Positions 8,187 through 16,821 of a stretch of DNA of 53,111 nucleotides are shown in pieces; position 1 is the first letter of the stretch, and each line of letters opens with the position of its first letter. The DNA is taken from assembly GCA_039831705.1 (NCBI GenBank), contig JBDOMT010000342.1, positions 1 to 53,111 on the forward strand, read 5' to 3'. The notes under the pieces were generated by a model. The model did no database searches and was not told the origin of the DNA. It saw only the letters and a list, made by a program, of their open reading frames with translations. A program made the translations under genes and the position numbers. The stretch comes from JAJRWS01 sp039831705. GTDB lineage: Bacteria; Planctomycetota; Planctomycetia; Pirellulales; Lacipirellulaceae.

Positions 8187-10820
8187 ATGATTGTTATTAT
8201 CCGACTATTTCCGCTCCTGTTGCTTCTGATCATGGCAGCGACAGGATCTGCTGCTCAACTCACGGATGAAGAAGTGCAGTTTTTCGAAACGAAGATTCGT
8301 CCGGTGTTGGTCAAGGAATGTTATGGCTGCCACTCGAATCAGGCAGGCAATGTACGTGGTGGCCTTCGTCTTGACACGAAAGAATTGACGCATATAGGTG
8401 GCAGCAGTGGGCCGGCAGTGGTTCCGGGCAGCCTGGACGATAGCTGGCTCTATAACGCAATCACCCATCAGGACTTCGTGATGCCACCCAAGCGTTCCTT
8501 GTCGCAGGATATCATCGACGATTTCAGAACATGGATCGAAATGGGGGCACCTGATCCACGTGTCAACACCATTGCCCAGATCAGGCCATCGATCACCCAA
8601 GACGATATCCAACGGGTAAAAGAGTCTTTTTGGGCATACGCGCAACCCGTGAAAAACGATGTTCCCGCAGTTGTAAGGGGTGGCTGGCCGAAAACCGAAA
8701 TCGATCGGTTTATTCTTGCAAAATTAGAACATGCGGACCTGCAGCCAGCCCGTGATACGGCCACCAGGAAAGTGCTCCGACGACTCAGCTTTGACTTGGT
8801 CGGTTTACCTCCGAGTCCAGAACAGATCAAATCCTTCACGACCATGTGGAAAAATGATCCTGAAATGGCCATCGCCAATGAGGTTAATCGGTTGTTGGAG
8901 ACGAAACAGTTCGGTGAACGCTGGGGCCGCCACTGGTTGGATGTCGTTCGATACGCTGAATCGACTGGCCGCGAAGTCAACATGACTTATCCACACGCAT
9001 GGCGCTACCGTGATTATGTGATCGATTCGTTTAACGACGACAAGCCGTTTGATCAGTTTGTGCGGGAACAGATCGCTGGTGACCTGCTGCCGGCAAAATC
9101 CACTCAGAAGTGGGCTGAAAATCTGGTGGCGACAACGTTTCTGGCGATCGGTCCGAAGAATGTCAATGAACCGAACCGTGTACAGTTTGCTGCTGACGTC
9201 GTCGATGAACAGATCGATGCAACCACTCGGATCTTTCTTGGGCAATCGGTTGCATGCGCCAGATGTCACGACCATAAATTTGACCCCATACCGCAAACAG
9301 ATTACTACGCGTTGGCAGGAGTCTTCAGCAACCTCACAACTTACTTCGGCAATCCCCCATCGGCATATGGGAACTTCAGCAGTCCTCAAACAAAACAAAA
9401 CAGCAGTCTGATCGTTTTTCCGTTAGATGACCCAAGCCCATTCGATCCACGATACTCGAGACGGGAACTTGCCAACTTAAGAGACGAAATGACCGATAAG
9501 CTTCAAGCGATGGCGGAATTGCGCCGCAACCGCAACCAATCCAACAATGGTTCCAAGAAGAATGCACAACGAAATCGAATCCGCACGATCAACGAACTGG
9601 TGACTCTCTCAGGCAAGTTGGCAGTGGTCGACGAAGAAGGAAATCCACGAAGCTACTGCATGGGAGTTCAGGAGCGCGGAAAAAACACGAATGTAAGGTT
9701 GCTGGCGCGAGGCGAGATCGATCAACCAGCCCAATTGGTCGAACGAGGATTTCCTCAAGTTTTATGTTCGTCTCCCGTCACGATTGATGATCGTTCCAGT
9801 GGTCGTCTGGAGCTGGCACGGTGGATTGCAAATGAAGACAATCCTTTGACGGCACGGGTCATGGTGAACCGTATCTGGCAGCATATGATGGGCCAGGCGA
9901 TTGTCACATCGACGGAGAATTTTGGAACTTCTGGCCAGCCGCCCAGTCATCCCAAGTTACTCGACTACTTGGCGCTGCGATTTATGGAATCTGGTTGGTC
10001 GGTCAAAGGACTAATTCGTGATATTGCGACCTCCCGTGTCTACCGCATCCGTTCTACCTTCAATCGTCGTTACCATGAATCCGACCCTGACAACCGACTG
10101 GTTTGGCGCGCGAATCCACGACGACTTGATGCGGAAGCGATTCGGGATGCGATGCTCAGTATTAGCGGCGAAATTGACTTCCATCGTCCTCGTGGTTCCG
10201 AAGTTGCCAAAGCAGGTTACACCCGGGTCCGTGGTGGCATATTAGGCAATCCCCGCGATATTGCGAAAAAAGCCTTTGCTTTGGCTGCAAACAACTCCAG
10301 TGCCCTATCTGGCGAACGTGTTGTCGGTCGTCGATCTGATCGAGCGATGCGAAGGAGTCACATCGATTCGGCTAAACGCAAGGTTGCCTACCAAGTAACC
10401 CATCAGCTCGATATGGAAAATGCTAAATTCCGCAGCGTATTCCTGCCAATAATCCGCGACCAGGAGCCTCGTTCGCTCGAGGTCTTTGATGGTGCCGATT
10501 CGAGTGTGATTATCGGTAAACGAGAAGTGTCGAACACGGCAAACCAGGCACTCTACATGATGAACAATCGATTTGTAATTCAACAAAGTGATTCATTTGC
10601 GAGTCGAGTTGCAGCAATGAGCACCCGTCGTGACGAACAGATCGAATATGCATTTCTGCTCGCTTACGGACGCTTACCCACTCATGGAGAACGGGCCGCA
10701 ACAACTTCGTTAGTACGTGCAATTTCGCCCTCGAAAGACCATTACTCGCGCAACCACGCCACGCTGCGTATCCTCTGCCAAGGTTTATTTGCTTCTGCCG
10801 AATTTAGATATCTCGACTAG
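8187..10820 (+). CDS. PSCyt1/DUF1549/DUF1553 secreted cytochrome-like protein
   Basis: This 877-residue protein has a signal peptide (1-23), then a planctomycete cytochrome c-like domain with CYGCH at residues 45-49. A DUF1549 domain follows (about 165-375, with RWGRHWLDVVRYAES and CARCHDHKFDPI), and a DUF1553 domain forms the C-terminal third (ARWIANEDNPLTARVMVNR, NPRRLDAEAIRDAML, FDGADSSV). The length is normal for the family. These proteins are typical of planctomycetes, and the paired DUF1501 gene follows at 11001. Their role is not settled; extracellular polymer breakdown has been suggested. A family B repeat separates the pair, so co-transcription is likely but not certain. Confidence 0.9.
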   Translation: MIVIIRLFPLLLLLIMAATGSAAQLTDEEVQFFETKIRPVLVKECYGCHSNQAGNVRGGLRLDTKELTHIGGSSGPAVVPGSLDDSWLYNAITHQDFVMPPKRSLSQDIIDDFRTWIEMGAPDPRVNTIAQIRPSITQDDIQRVKESFWAYAQPVKNDVPAVVRGGWPKTEIDRFILAKLEHADLQPARDTATRKVLRRLSFDLVGLPPSPEQIKSFTTMWKNDPEMAIANEVNRLLETKQFGERWGRHWLDVVRYAESTGREVNMTYPHAWRYRDYVIDSFNDDKPFDQFVREQIAGDLLPAKSTQKWAENLVATTFLAIGPKNVNEPNRVQFAADVVDEQIDATTRIFLGQSVACARCHDHKFDPIPQTDYYALAGVFSNLTTYFGNPPSAYGNFSSPQTKQNSSLIVFPLDDPSPFDPRYSRRELANLRDEMTDKLQAMAELRRNRNQSNNGSKKNAQRNRIRTINELVTLSGKLAVVDEEGNPRSYCMGVQERGKNTNVRLLARGEIDQPAQLVERGFPQVLCSSPVTIDDRSSGRLELARWIANEDNPLTARVMVNRIWQHMMGQAIVTSTENFGTSGQPPSHPKLLDYLALRFMESGWSVKGLIRDIATSRVYRIRSTFNRRYHESDPDNRLVWRANPRRLDAEAIRDAMLSISGEIDFHRPRGSEVAKAGYTRVRGGILGNPRDIAKKAFALAANNSSALSGERVVGRRSDRAMRRSHIDSAKRKVAYQVTHQLDMENAKFRSVFLPIIRDQEPRSLEVFDGADSSVIIGKREVSNTANQALYMMNNRFVIQQSDSFASRVAAMSTRRDEQIEYAFLLAYGRLPTHGERAATTSLVRAISPSKDHYSRNHATLRILCQGLFASAEFRYLD

Positions 10821-10823
10821 CGT

Positions 10824-10920
10824 CTGATCAAGCCTTACTTTTGGGGTAGCCGCAGCCATGAGAACCGCAAAACAAGGGTTTATTTGTACATCAACCCAAA
10901 AAGATAAGTTTGATAAAGCA
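10824..10920. repeat. Palindromic repeat family B, copy 2
   Basis: The element starts four bases after the DUF1553 stop. Its arms, CTGATCAAGCCTTACTTTTG and CAAAAAGATAAGTTTGATAAA, match copy 1 at 5339-5435. Where copy 1 pairs TTTTAG with CTAAAA, this copy pairs TTTTGG with CCAAAA, so both sides of the stem changed together. Confidence 0.7.
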
Positions 10921-11000
10921 CTCGTAAGTTTCTAGTTGGATGGCGCCTTCCAAGGCACCAAATTTGGATCCCATAGGTGATTCTAGGAATGAATTTTACC

Positions 11001-12374
11001 ATGCTCACACGACGTCAGGTCTTACAACGTGTATCCGCCGGTTTTGGGTATCTCGCCTTCGCCGGCTTAAATGGACTTAGTATGGCCAAGGAAGCAGCCA
11101 GCACAAATCCGCTTGCAACGAAACCTCCCCACTTTCCAGCACGTGCCAAACGGGTCATTTTTCTCTGCATGCAAGGTGGACCGTCGCACGTCGATACGTT
11201 CGACTACAAACCTCAACTCAACAAAGATCATGGCAAAGTTGGCAAGTACGGTGGTACGCTCCTGAAGTCTCCGTGGTCGTTTCGTCAACACGGCAAGAGT
11301 GGGTTGTGGATTTCAGATTTGTTTCCGCATGTTGCCGAGCATGCGGATGATCTGACGCTGATTCGATCCATGCAGTGCGACCAACCGGTTCATCCTGGGG
11401 CACTGACCCAAATGCACACCGGCACGGCCCAGTTCATTCGACCATCGCTTGGTGCCTGGACCTTGTATGGCCTGGGTACCGAAAACGCCAGCTTACCAGG
11501 ATTTGTCTCCCTGAGTCCTCCTTCGGGCAGTGCCCGCAACTATGGCAGTTCGTTTTTACCGGCCATTTATGGTGGCTCCAAAGTGGGACGTAGTGGTCGT
11601 GGTTTACGTACGTCTCGTGGCAGCAGTGGGGAGAGTTTACCAGATATCAAAAACCCTGCCCTCTCTTCCAAGCAGCAGCGTACCCAACTCAATTTTATCC
11701 AGGCACTCAATCGTGAAAAAATACGTCGCGACAAGGTGCAGCCGGGGGTTGAGGGGATCATCGAATCGTATGAATTAGCTTTTCGCATGCAGGAAACCAT
11801 GCCGTCATTGATGAATGTTTCAAAGGAAACAGAAGCGACTCTGGCAATGTATGGGGCCGACGGTGGTCCAACCGCCAGTTTTGGCAAGCAATGTCTGCTC
11901 GCACGTCGCTTTGCAGAAGCGGGAGTGCGTTTCATCGAGGTCACGCATGGAGGCTGGGATCAGCATGTCAATCTGTCCACCGATCATCATGCTCGGGCCG
12001 AAGCGTGCGACCAACCAATCGCCGGATTGCTGCAGGATTTGAAGCAGAGAGACATGTTGCAAGAGACGTTGGTGATTTGGGGAGGCGAGTTCGGCCGCAC
12101 TCCAGCCGCGCAGGGTGGAGATGGGCGTAACCATAACAACAGGGGATACACAACTTGGATGGCGGGAGGTGGGGTCAAAGGGGGCTTCAGTTATGGTGCG
12201 ACCGATGAGCATGGCTACGAAGCGGTAGAAAACAAATGCCACATTCACGACTGGCATGCCACCATCTTGCATCTGCTTGGGCTCGATCACGAGCGGCTGA
12301 CTTACCGCTATGCTGGTCGCGACTTCCGCTTGACCGATGTCCATGGCAATGTCGCCAATGAAATCATCGCCTAA
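11001..12374 (+). CDS. DUF1501 protein with Tat signal
   Basis: The N-terminus MLTRRQVLQRVSAGFGYLAF is a twin-arginine-type signal. The body shows DUF1501 landmarks: RVIFLCMQGGPSHVDTFDYK, FPHVAEHADDLTLIRSM, GVRFIEVTHGGWDQHVN and WGGEFGRTP, with His/Asp residues that suggest an alkaline-phosphatase/sulfatase-like metal fold. The length is 457 residues from this start; ATGs at 10977 and 10989 are alternatives, but the Tat motif fits 11001 best. DUF1501 proteins are nearly always encoded after a DUF1549/DUF1553 gene, as here. The substrate is unknown. Confidence 0.9.
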   Translation: MLTRRQVLQRVSAGFGYLAFAGLNGLSMAKEAASTNPLATKPPHFPARAKRVIFLCMQGGPSHVDTFDYKPQLNKDHGKVGKYGGTLLKSPWSFRQHGKSGLWISDLFPHVAEHADDLTLIRSMQCDQPVHPGALTQMHTGTAQFIRPSLGAWTLYGLGTENASLPGFVSLSPPSGSARNYGSSFLPAIYGGSKVGRSGRGLRTSRGSSGESLPDIKNPALSSKQQRTQLNFIQALNREKIRRDKVQPGVEGIIESYELAFRMQETMPSLMNVSKETEATLAMYGADGGPTASFGKQCLLARRFAEAGVRFIEVTHGGWDQHVNLSTDHHARAEACDQPIAGLLQDLKQRDMLQETLVIWGGEFGRTPAAQGGDGRNHNNRGYTTWMAGGGVKGGFSYGATDEHGYEAVENKCHIHDWHATILHLLGLDHERLTYRYAGRDFRLTDVHGNVANEIIA

Positions 12375-12407
12375 TCTGGCTAGCCCGCATATTTCACAAG
12401 GAACAGG

Positions 12408-12534
12408 CTCTCGCAAGGACGCAAAGATCGCCAAGATCCTTCCTGCCCTGGGATACCGTTGGCAGATTGGGAAATTTCAGTCTTCATCATTCTCATTCAT
12501 ACTTTTTCTTTGCGATCTTCGCGCCTTGTGAGAG
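12408..12534. repeat. Palindromic repeat family A, copy 1
   Basis: The left arm CTCTCGCAAGGACGCAAAGA and the right arm TCTTTGCGATCTTCGCGCCT plus TGTGAGAG are inverted repeats about 35 bases long. They enclose a loop of about 60 bases. The element begins 34 bases after the DUF1501 stop. The reverse complement of the whole element, loop included, aligns with the copy at 14534-14652. Confidence 0.75.
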
Positions 12535-12594
12535 AAAAGCTGAATTCGAATAAAGTGTTACGACAACTTTTTAATTGGGTGATGAAAGTGTAGT

Positions 12595-12624
12595 GTGGCT
12601 GAAATTTGCGTGGCTGAAATTTGC
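12595..12624. repeat. Tandem repeat, 2 x 15 bases
   Basis: The unit GTGGCTGAAATTTGC occurs twice in a row without a mismatch, in gene-free DNA. Confidence 0.8.
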
Positions 12625-12825
12625 GCATTCGATGTCCTTGTCGCCAAACATCTCAATCCTATTATCTTACCTATTATTGCACCGATTCTATGAGTGGCCC
12701 CTTTTAAATTGCACGGGTGTTTTCGACTTCGGTCAAATGCCGCTGGAATACAGCGCCGTTCGCTCGGCCGAATATCTTTATCCTAGCCAACCCCGGGTGG
12801 CACTTAGGCTCGCCTGCGTTTACCA

Positions 12826-13002
12826 GGGGCTAATTTATTTAGCCCCTTCGGGCAACGCTGTGAAGGATATTGGAATTGAAATACAAGCACGCAGCGCAAG
12901 CAAGTGAGTAGGTGCGGTTACCATGGATCCACTCGCTGGCGCTTCGTGTTTGTATTCCGGGGTCTCATTCCATTCAAATGCTTCACAGCGTTGCCCTTCG
13001 GG
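12826..13002. repeat. Large palindromic repeat (family C)
   Basis: It begins with a perfect hairpin (GGGGCTAA, five-base loop, TTAGCCCC). An imperfect inverted repeat of about 160 bases follows: GGGCAACGCTGTGAAG on the left meets CTTCACAGCGTTGCCC on the right. Further in, AATACAAGCACGCAGCGC meets GCGCTTCGTGTTTGTATT. The block of the ACAAGCACGAAGCGC type is one I recall as frequent in Rhodopirellula-like genomes. A reading frame of 110 codons crosses it, but it is made of repeat and I do not call it a gene. Confidence 0.65.
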
Positions 13003-13073
13003 GTACTCTGAATTCTAGGATTGAGCGCAGGGCGTGAGCACTCGGGATGCTGTTTTCTCACTACCTAAGCGCA

Positions 13074-13121
13074 TAAAAAGCCCCTCGCTGATCGCTTCGG
13101 TCGAAGCAGATTCAGCGAGGG
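13074..13121 (-). terminator. Terminator-like nested hairpin
   Basis: CCCTCGCTGA pairs with TCAGCGAGGG, and an inner GCTTCG/CGAAGC stem lies between. On the minus strand it is followed by GCTTTTTATG, as in a rho-independent terminator. No leftward gene is visible upstream of it, so it may be a stray or mobile element. Confidence 0.5.
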
Positions 13122-13124
13122 AAG

Positions 13125-13908
13125 GTTAAATGTATTCGTGGACGAAAAAAGGTTGGAAAACTTAGCCGGTATGCAAACGGCTTTTCACCGCAACTTGTAC
13201 GTACCCCACTGGGTCGAATTCTCAGGTCGCTGCCGTACGGGCCCGATCAATGATAAATCCCATAGACGGTAAACCCTGTCGACGATAAATTTCGCCAACA
13301 ATAAACGTTTTCTATGGAAACTTAGCACCGGTCAGTGACAAGCGGCCTGTCGAAGTTCATTGGGTTCAAGCGCAAGCGAAAAGTGACTTGAAACCTGAGC
13401 AAAATTATCCCAACACGAATTGCTGTCCATTGCAGCGTTGGAAGTTAACAAGAAATTCCAAACTCAAGAAGCGGAAACGTACCACCCCTCGTCGTGAATA
13501 GCTTGGCGGATCCAACATGAGTGCCCTCCTCAATAATGATAAGTGACTAAGCACAAATAAGTGAGGCGTAACAGTAACGGGGAAGCCGGCGGCGTAGTGC
13601 CGAAAAGTCGTAGGCTTCCGTTGCCCAACGTACGGCATTATGCGCTGGCTCCTTGTTGAAGTCGTCCCCAATCTGGCCAATTTGGTAAATTTTTATAATT
13701 TTGTTAGCGCATGCATGGGTCGGGTAAAAGGTAGTTAAATGGTAGACTTTACTGACGCTATGTCACACTTCAGGAATATAATAATACTCGCCAGCCAGGC
13801 GATCACTGCAGCTGAATGAGAGTGCAGGATCGCAGTCGACTTCGTGCTTGTATCATAAGGTTTCTTCCCTTTCCAATACTTCATCGAGTAGTCCCAAAAA
13901 GGTCACGC
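13125..13908. other. Gene-free stretch
   Basis: I see no convincing coding sequence here. A 91-codon minus-strand frame at 13405-13680 has no recognisable features. A block close to the next gene (CGACTTCGTGCTTGTAT at about 13838) resembles part of the family C repeat, so this is probably repeat debris. Confidence 0.4.
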
Positions 13909-14574
13909 ATGAAAAAAGTGCGAATCGAATTGCCTGATGCTGATGTGGTACTGTATCCCACATTCTTTCCCACAGAGCAGAGTGACATGCTGCTTGAATC
14001 GCTAGCACGTCGGATTGTCTGGAACCAGGAAAAAATCAACCGCTTCGGCCGCACCATCGACCTCCCCCGTTTGACCGCCTGGTATGGCGAGGAAGGGTTG
14101 GCTTACTCTTACTCCGGCATCACTCACCGGGCCGTTGCCTGGACGTCTGATTTGCATGAAATCAAGTATCCTGTTGAGAGCGTCGCCAACACTTCATTCA
14201 ATAGCGTTCTGCTGAATCGTTATCGAGATGGCCGTGACAGTGTATCTTGGCATAGCGACGACGAACGGTCTCTGGGAATCAACCCGGTGATCGCATCGGT
14301 TAGCTTGGGTCAGACACGCCGATTTCAATTCAGACATCGGCAGCATGGCCAACTGCGCGAATCGGTCGAACTGACCCACGGCAGTTTATTATTGATGCAA
14401 GGCGCCACTCAGCATCACTGGTTGCACCAAGTCCCAAAAACCAAACGGCCGCTCGGCGAACGCATCAACCTAACCTTCCGCATGATTGTCCCCAATCGCC
14501 CCGTCCCCAACCGCTCGGCGTCAAACGAACAGACTCTCGCAAAGGCGCAAAGATCGCAAAGAAAGAATGGATGA
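13909..14574 (+). CDS. AlkB-like 2OG-Fe(II) dioxygenase
   Basis: AlkB-type enzymes remove alkyl groups from DNA or RNA bases by oxidation. From the ATG at 13909 the product is 221 residues. The iron ligands are H115 and D117 (WHSDDE) and H173 (WLHQVPK); R185 and R191 (RINLTFR) bind 2-oxoglutarate. NRYRDGRDSVSWHSDDE resembles the ALKBH2/3 group. Codons upstream to 13816 read into repeat-like DNA, so the later start is preferred. The last 13 or so residues (from about 209) are encoded by a family A palindromic repeat that also supplies the stop codon. The enzyme core ends before that, so activity should be unaffected. Confidence 0.88.
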   Translation: MKKVRIELPDADVVLYPTFFPTEQSDMLLESLARRIVWNQEKINRFGRTIDLPRLTAWYGEEGLAYSYSGITHRAVAWTSDLHEIKYPVESVANTSFNSVLLNRYRDGRDSVSWHSDDERSLGINPVIASVSLGQTRRFQFRHRQHGQLRESVELTHGSLLLMQGATQHHWLHQVPKTKRPLGERINLTFRMIVPNRPVPNRSASNEQTLAKAQRSQRKNG

Positions 14575-14652
14575 GAAATGACGAAAATTGGAATAACCCA
14601 AACGGTCAACGGTTTCCCAGAGCAGGAAGAGTCTTGGCGATCTTTGCGAGAG
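14534..14652. repeat. Palindromic repeat family A, copy 2
   Basis: The left arm CTCTCGCAAAGGCGCAAAGA and the right arm CTTGGCGATCTTTGCGAGAG are inverted. The right arm lacks a few bases present in copy 1 (12408-12534). This copy is in the opposite orientation to copy 1: its loop (GGTCAACGGTTTCCCAGAGC) matches the reverse complement of the copy 1 loop. The left arm lies inside the AlkB reading frame. Confidence 0.75.
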
Positions 14653-14788
14653 GAAATCTGGATTCGAGTGACGTGATTTACCAAATCTTTTTTCGCTCGA
14701 TGACCTGCTGGAACTGCGCCAGCGCTTGTTCCAGGCTACTAGCCAATCTGAAAAGTTCGACTTGCCGCCAACGATCCAGCGTCGGAAA

Positions 14789-14998
14789 TCAATCGCAGGC
14801 GTTCATCGCTGCGTAGCCGGATTTAGTCATCGAATAGCCACCTTTAAATTGCTCTTTCACCAACAGGTCTTTATCAGACAACTGTCTCAATGCGGCCTGA
14901 TGCTGAAGTAAGTTGGGCCCGTGGAAGCACAACATTTGCCCCGGAGTCATTAGAAACTGTCGAAAAGTGCGCAGTACTTTTTGTTCTGCCGTAGTCAT
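14789..14998 (-). CDS. Small winged-helix-like protein
   Basis: From MTTAEQKVLRTFRQF this is a 69-residue protein. The order of elements (helix, LLQHQAALRQLSDKDLLVKE, then GGYSMTKSGYAAM) looks like a compact winged helix, as in small MarR-like or phage regulators. An upstream frame would add 20 residues, but MTTAEQ starts more naturally. DNA binding is inferred. No operon partner is evident. Confidence 0.55.
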   Translation of the reverse strand: MTTAEQKVLRTFRQFLMTPGQMLCFHGPNLLQHQAALRQLSDKDLLVKEQFKGGYSMTKSGYAAMNACD

Positions 14999-15145
14999 CA
15001 AAAGGTATCCTCCAGGTTCAATCTCAATTTGCCTTATCTCAACAAAAACAGCCGCCATCTAAGAATGCCCAGATGAAAGCCTGCGATGATCCAAATTCAC
15101 GAGAGTCGAGCGGCGTTCTTAGCGAGAGCACAAGATGACCTCATG

Positions 15146-15295
15146 TCATCCGTTTGCCGCTGGGGGCGCGTCGGATAAACTTGGTTCGTCTGTCTGTTCG
15201 TTCTTTTTGCGTCGCCTTTCCCGCTTTTCCTCTGCTTTTCTCTTCTTTTCCATTTCTCTGCGGCGCTTTTCGATAGTATTTTGATTCTTTGCCAT
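15146..15295 (-). CDS. Small basic protein, 49 residues
   Basis: The product begins MAKNQNTIEKRRREMEKKRK, continues with a Lys/Arg/Glu-rich helix (about residues 8-32) and ends in an acidic, Pro/Ala-rich tail (DAPPAANG). Similar short basic helical proteins beginning MAKN.NT..KRRRE are, as I recall, widespread in bacteria, with no settled function; RNA or ribosome binding is a guess. It reads in a different frame from the 81-codon frame over the same bases, which lacks a sensible composition. Confidence 0.6.
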   Translation of the reverse strand: MAKNQNTIEKRRREMEKKRKAEEKRERRRKKNEQTDEPSLSDAPPAANG

Positions 15296-15373
15296 ATTTA
15301 TCCATCCGGTGCCACGGGCTGCCAGAATTGTTTATAGCAGAGAAACCCGACACTGTATACCGCCCCGATAAGA

Positions 15374-15712
15374 TCAATCGAACCACTCATCATTAATATC
15401 GAACGCGGGAATTGGCATATTCAGCACTTTCATTCGACCTATGGCTCGATGGCGGCAACCTGCCTTGATGAGAATCGCATCTCCAGCCTGAACTTGATGA
15501 CGCTGGCCATCGAGTTCCATGTGCCCTCCACCCTCTAGAATGTAATAGATTTCTGTAAGCTTTTTGTGATAGTGAGAGCGCGAAGTCTGACTGATGTCAA
15601 CTAAGTGAATGGAGGCAACCCCGTCTGGATCTTCGAGGAAAGCCCGTCGAGTAGTACCACAGGGACACGGAACCGGTTCCAGTTCACTCAATCGGGTAAT
15701 TTGATAATTCAT
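15374..15712 (-). CDS. Small cupin-domain protein
   Basis: The 112-residue product has the two cupin motifs. The first is SHYHKKLTEIYYILEGGGHM (His, His and Glu metal ligands, about residues 46-65); the second is GDAILIKAGCRHRA (His at the third position, about 76-89). Single-domain cupins of this size often bind a metal and act as isomerases or small-molecule sensors. The substrate cannot be told. It follows a secreted hypothetical gene by three bases, so the two are probably co-transcribed leftward. Confidence 0.85.
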   Translation of the reverse strand: MNYQITRLSELEPVPCPCGTTRRAFLEDPDGVASIHLVDISQTSRSHYHKKLTEIYYILEGGGHMELDGQRHQVQAGDAILIKAGCRHRAIGRMKVLNMPIPAFDINDEWFD

Positions 15713-15715
15713 ATT

Positions 15716-16033
15716 TCAGTAGTTCCTCATGATCAAAAGTTCCCACGGCAAATTGTCGTAGTCGTAGGTGTCTGGCGTGTCTGCCGCGTCGAAGGCCTGG
15801 AACATCACTTCCAGTTGATAGTCGTTGACTTCCAACCGCTCATCGAAGCCGACGTTGTCCCCTGAAACAGGATCCTCAAGTGGTTGACTGGCCATCCATG
15901 AAAAACGTCCGGTCGTAAGCGGACTCCTCGCTGGCGAATGGCTTGACTCAGTCACTTCAGCAGGTGCGTAGTCCGCATACCAACAAACGGCGACTGCCAA
16001 AACGCTCAAAAACATTCGGACGAAAGAAGTCAT
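15716..16033 (-). CDS. Secreted hypothetical protein
   Basis: From the ATG at 16033 the 105-residue product starts MTSFVRMFLSVLAVAVCWYA, a signal peptide with cleavage near APAE. The mature part is acidic and I do not recognise it. It lies three bases upstream of the cupin gene on the same strand. A longer start at 16111 would place Arg- and Cys-rich residues ahead of the signal and is less likely. Confidence 0.5.
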   Translation of the reverse strand: MTSFVRMFLSVLAVAVCWYADYAPAEVTESSHSPARSPLTTGRFSWMASQPLEDPVSGDNVGFDERLEVNDYQLEVMFQAFDAADTPDTYDYDNLPWELLIMRNY

Positions 16034-16273
16034 TTGCAAATCACTGCACGGCTGAAAGGAACAACGTAGACACATTCTGAAAAATCGGCGGCCCAATGTA
16101 TGGCGATTCACGGATAGTCATAGGCTCACATGCTAGGATGGGACCACCGTCAGGCTGATTGCCTTTCCCATAACCGGCCAACGTGACATAATTTTCCAGC
16201 CCTGCAAGTACTTAATTCCGGCGGCAATCCCAATGGCAAGTATTGACCAGGCACTGACCTCTTGAGCGAATCC

Positions 16274-16762
16274 ATGGCATTAACGCAAGCCACAACAGGC
16301 GGAATGATTACCCCGCAAAATGGGCTCAAATTGTCCATCTGGGCGGCAGCGTTATTTGCCGCGCTTTCGATTACCAACTTGTCCGGCAATTGGGGGCACT
16401 CGGTCTGTGGCATTTGGGGCTGCGGACCACCCACGCAAGTCTTAATTGGCTGCCACTTGGCCTGGTTTGTCGTTTTGGTTCCCCTCTCTATTATCATAAG
16501 CCGGTCCAATCTCAAAGTCATTGGGTCGCCCCAGCATTTTGGAAAACTCCTTTTCATCACGGGAGCCACGTTAGTCGTGGCCGTCGTGCTTTACCAGGGA
16601 GCCACCTGGTGGCCCATGGTGGGGGATCGGCAACGCAATTACTTTTTGCAACGTTGCGGATTTGTGATTGTCACGAGTGTGGATATCCCTATGCTGCAGT
16701 TGCTGGCAATAGGTCTGTGGCGGATGCGACGAGAACACCCCATTCCCATTGTCACCGATTGA
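16274..16762 (+). CDS. Four-helix membrane protein of unknown function
   Basis: The 162-residue product has about four membrane segments (around residues 20-35, 52-72, 88-108 and 128-150) and a Cys/Gly-rich loop, GNWGHSVCGIWGCGPP. I do not recognise a named family. A TTG at 16262 would add four residues. A reading frame on the other strand covers the same bases, but it lacks the regular hydrophobic pattern seen here. The sialidase-like gene follows 59 bases on. Confidence 0.55.
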   Translation: MALTQATTGGMITPQNGLKLSIWAAALFAALSITNLSGNWGHSVCGIWGCGPPTQVLIGCHLAWFVVLVPLSIIISRSNLKVIGSPQHFGKLLFITGATLVVAVVLYQGATWWPMVGDRQRNYFLQRCGFVIVTSVDIPMLQLLAIGLWRMRREHPIPIVTD

Positions 16763-16821
16763 TTACCGAACACCTCTGCAAAACAAACTTGGATCAACGA
16801 ATTTGCAACCGGCAGGACAAC

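Noticed and set aside
12575..12907. A 110-codon plus-strand frame
   Set aside because: It is made of the tandem repeat and the family C palindrome and has no protein-like pattern.
16150..16569. A 139-codon minus-strand frame over the membrane-protein gene
   Set aside because: The plus strand gives a regular four-helix membrane protein here; the minus frame has no such order.
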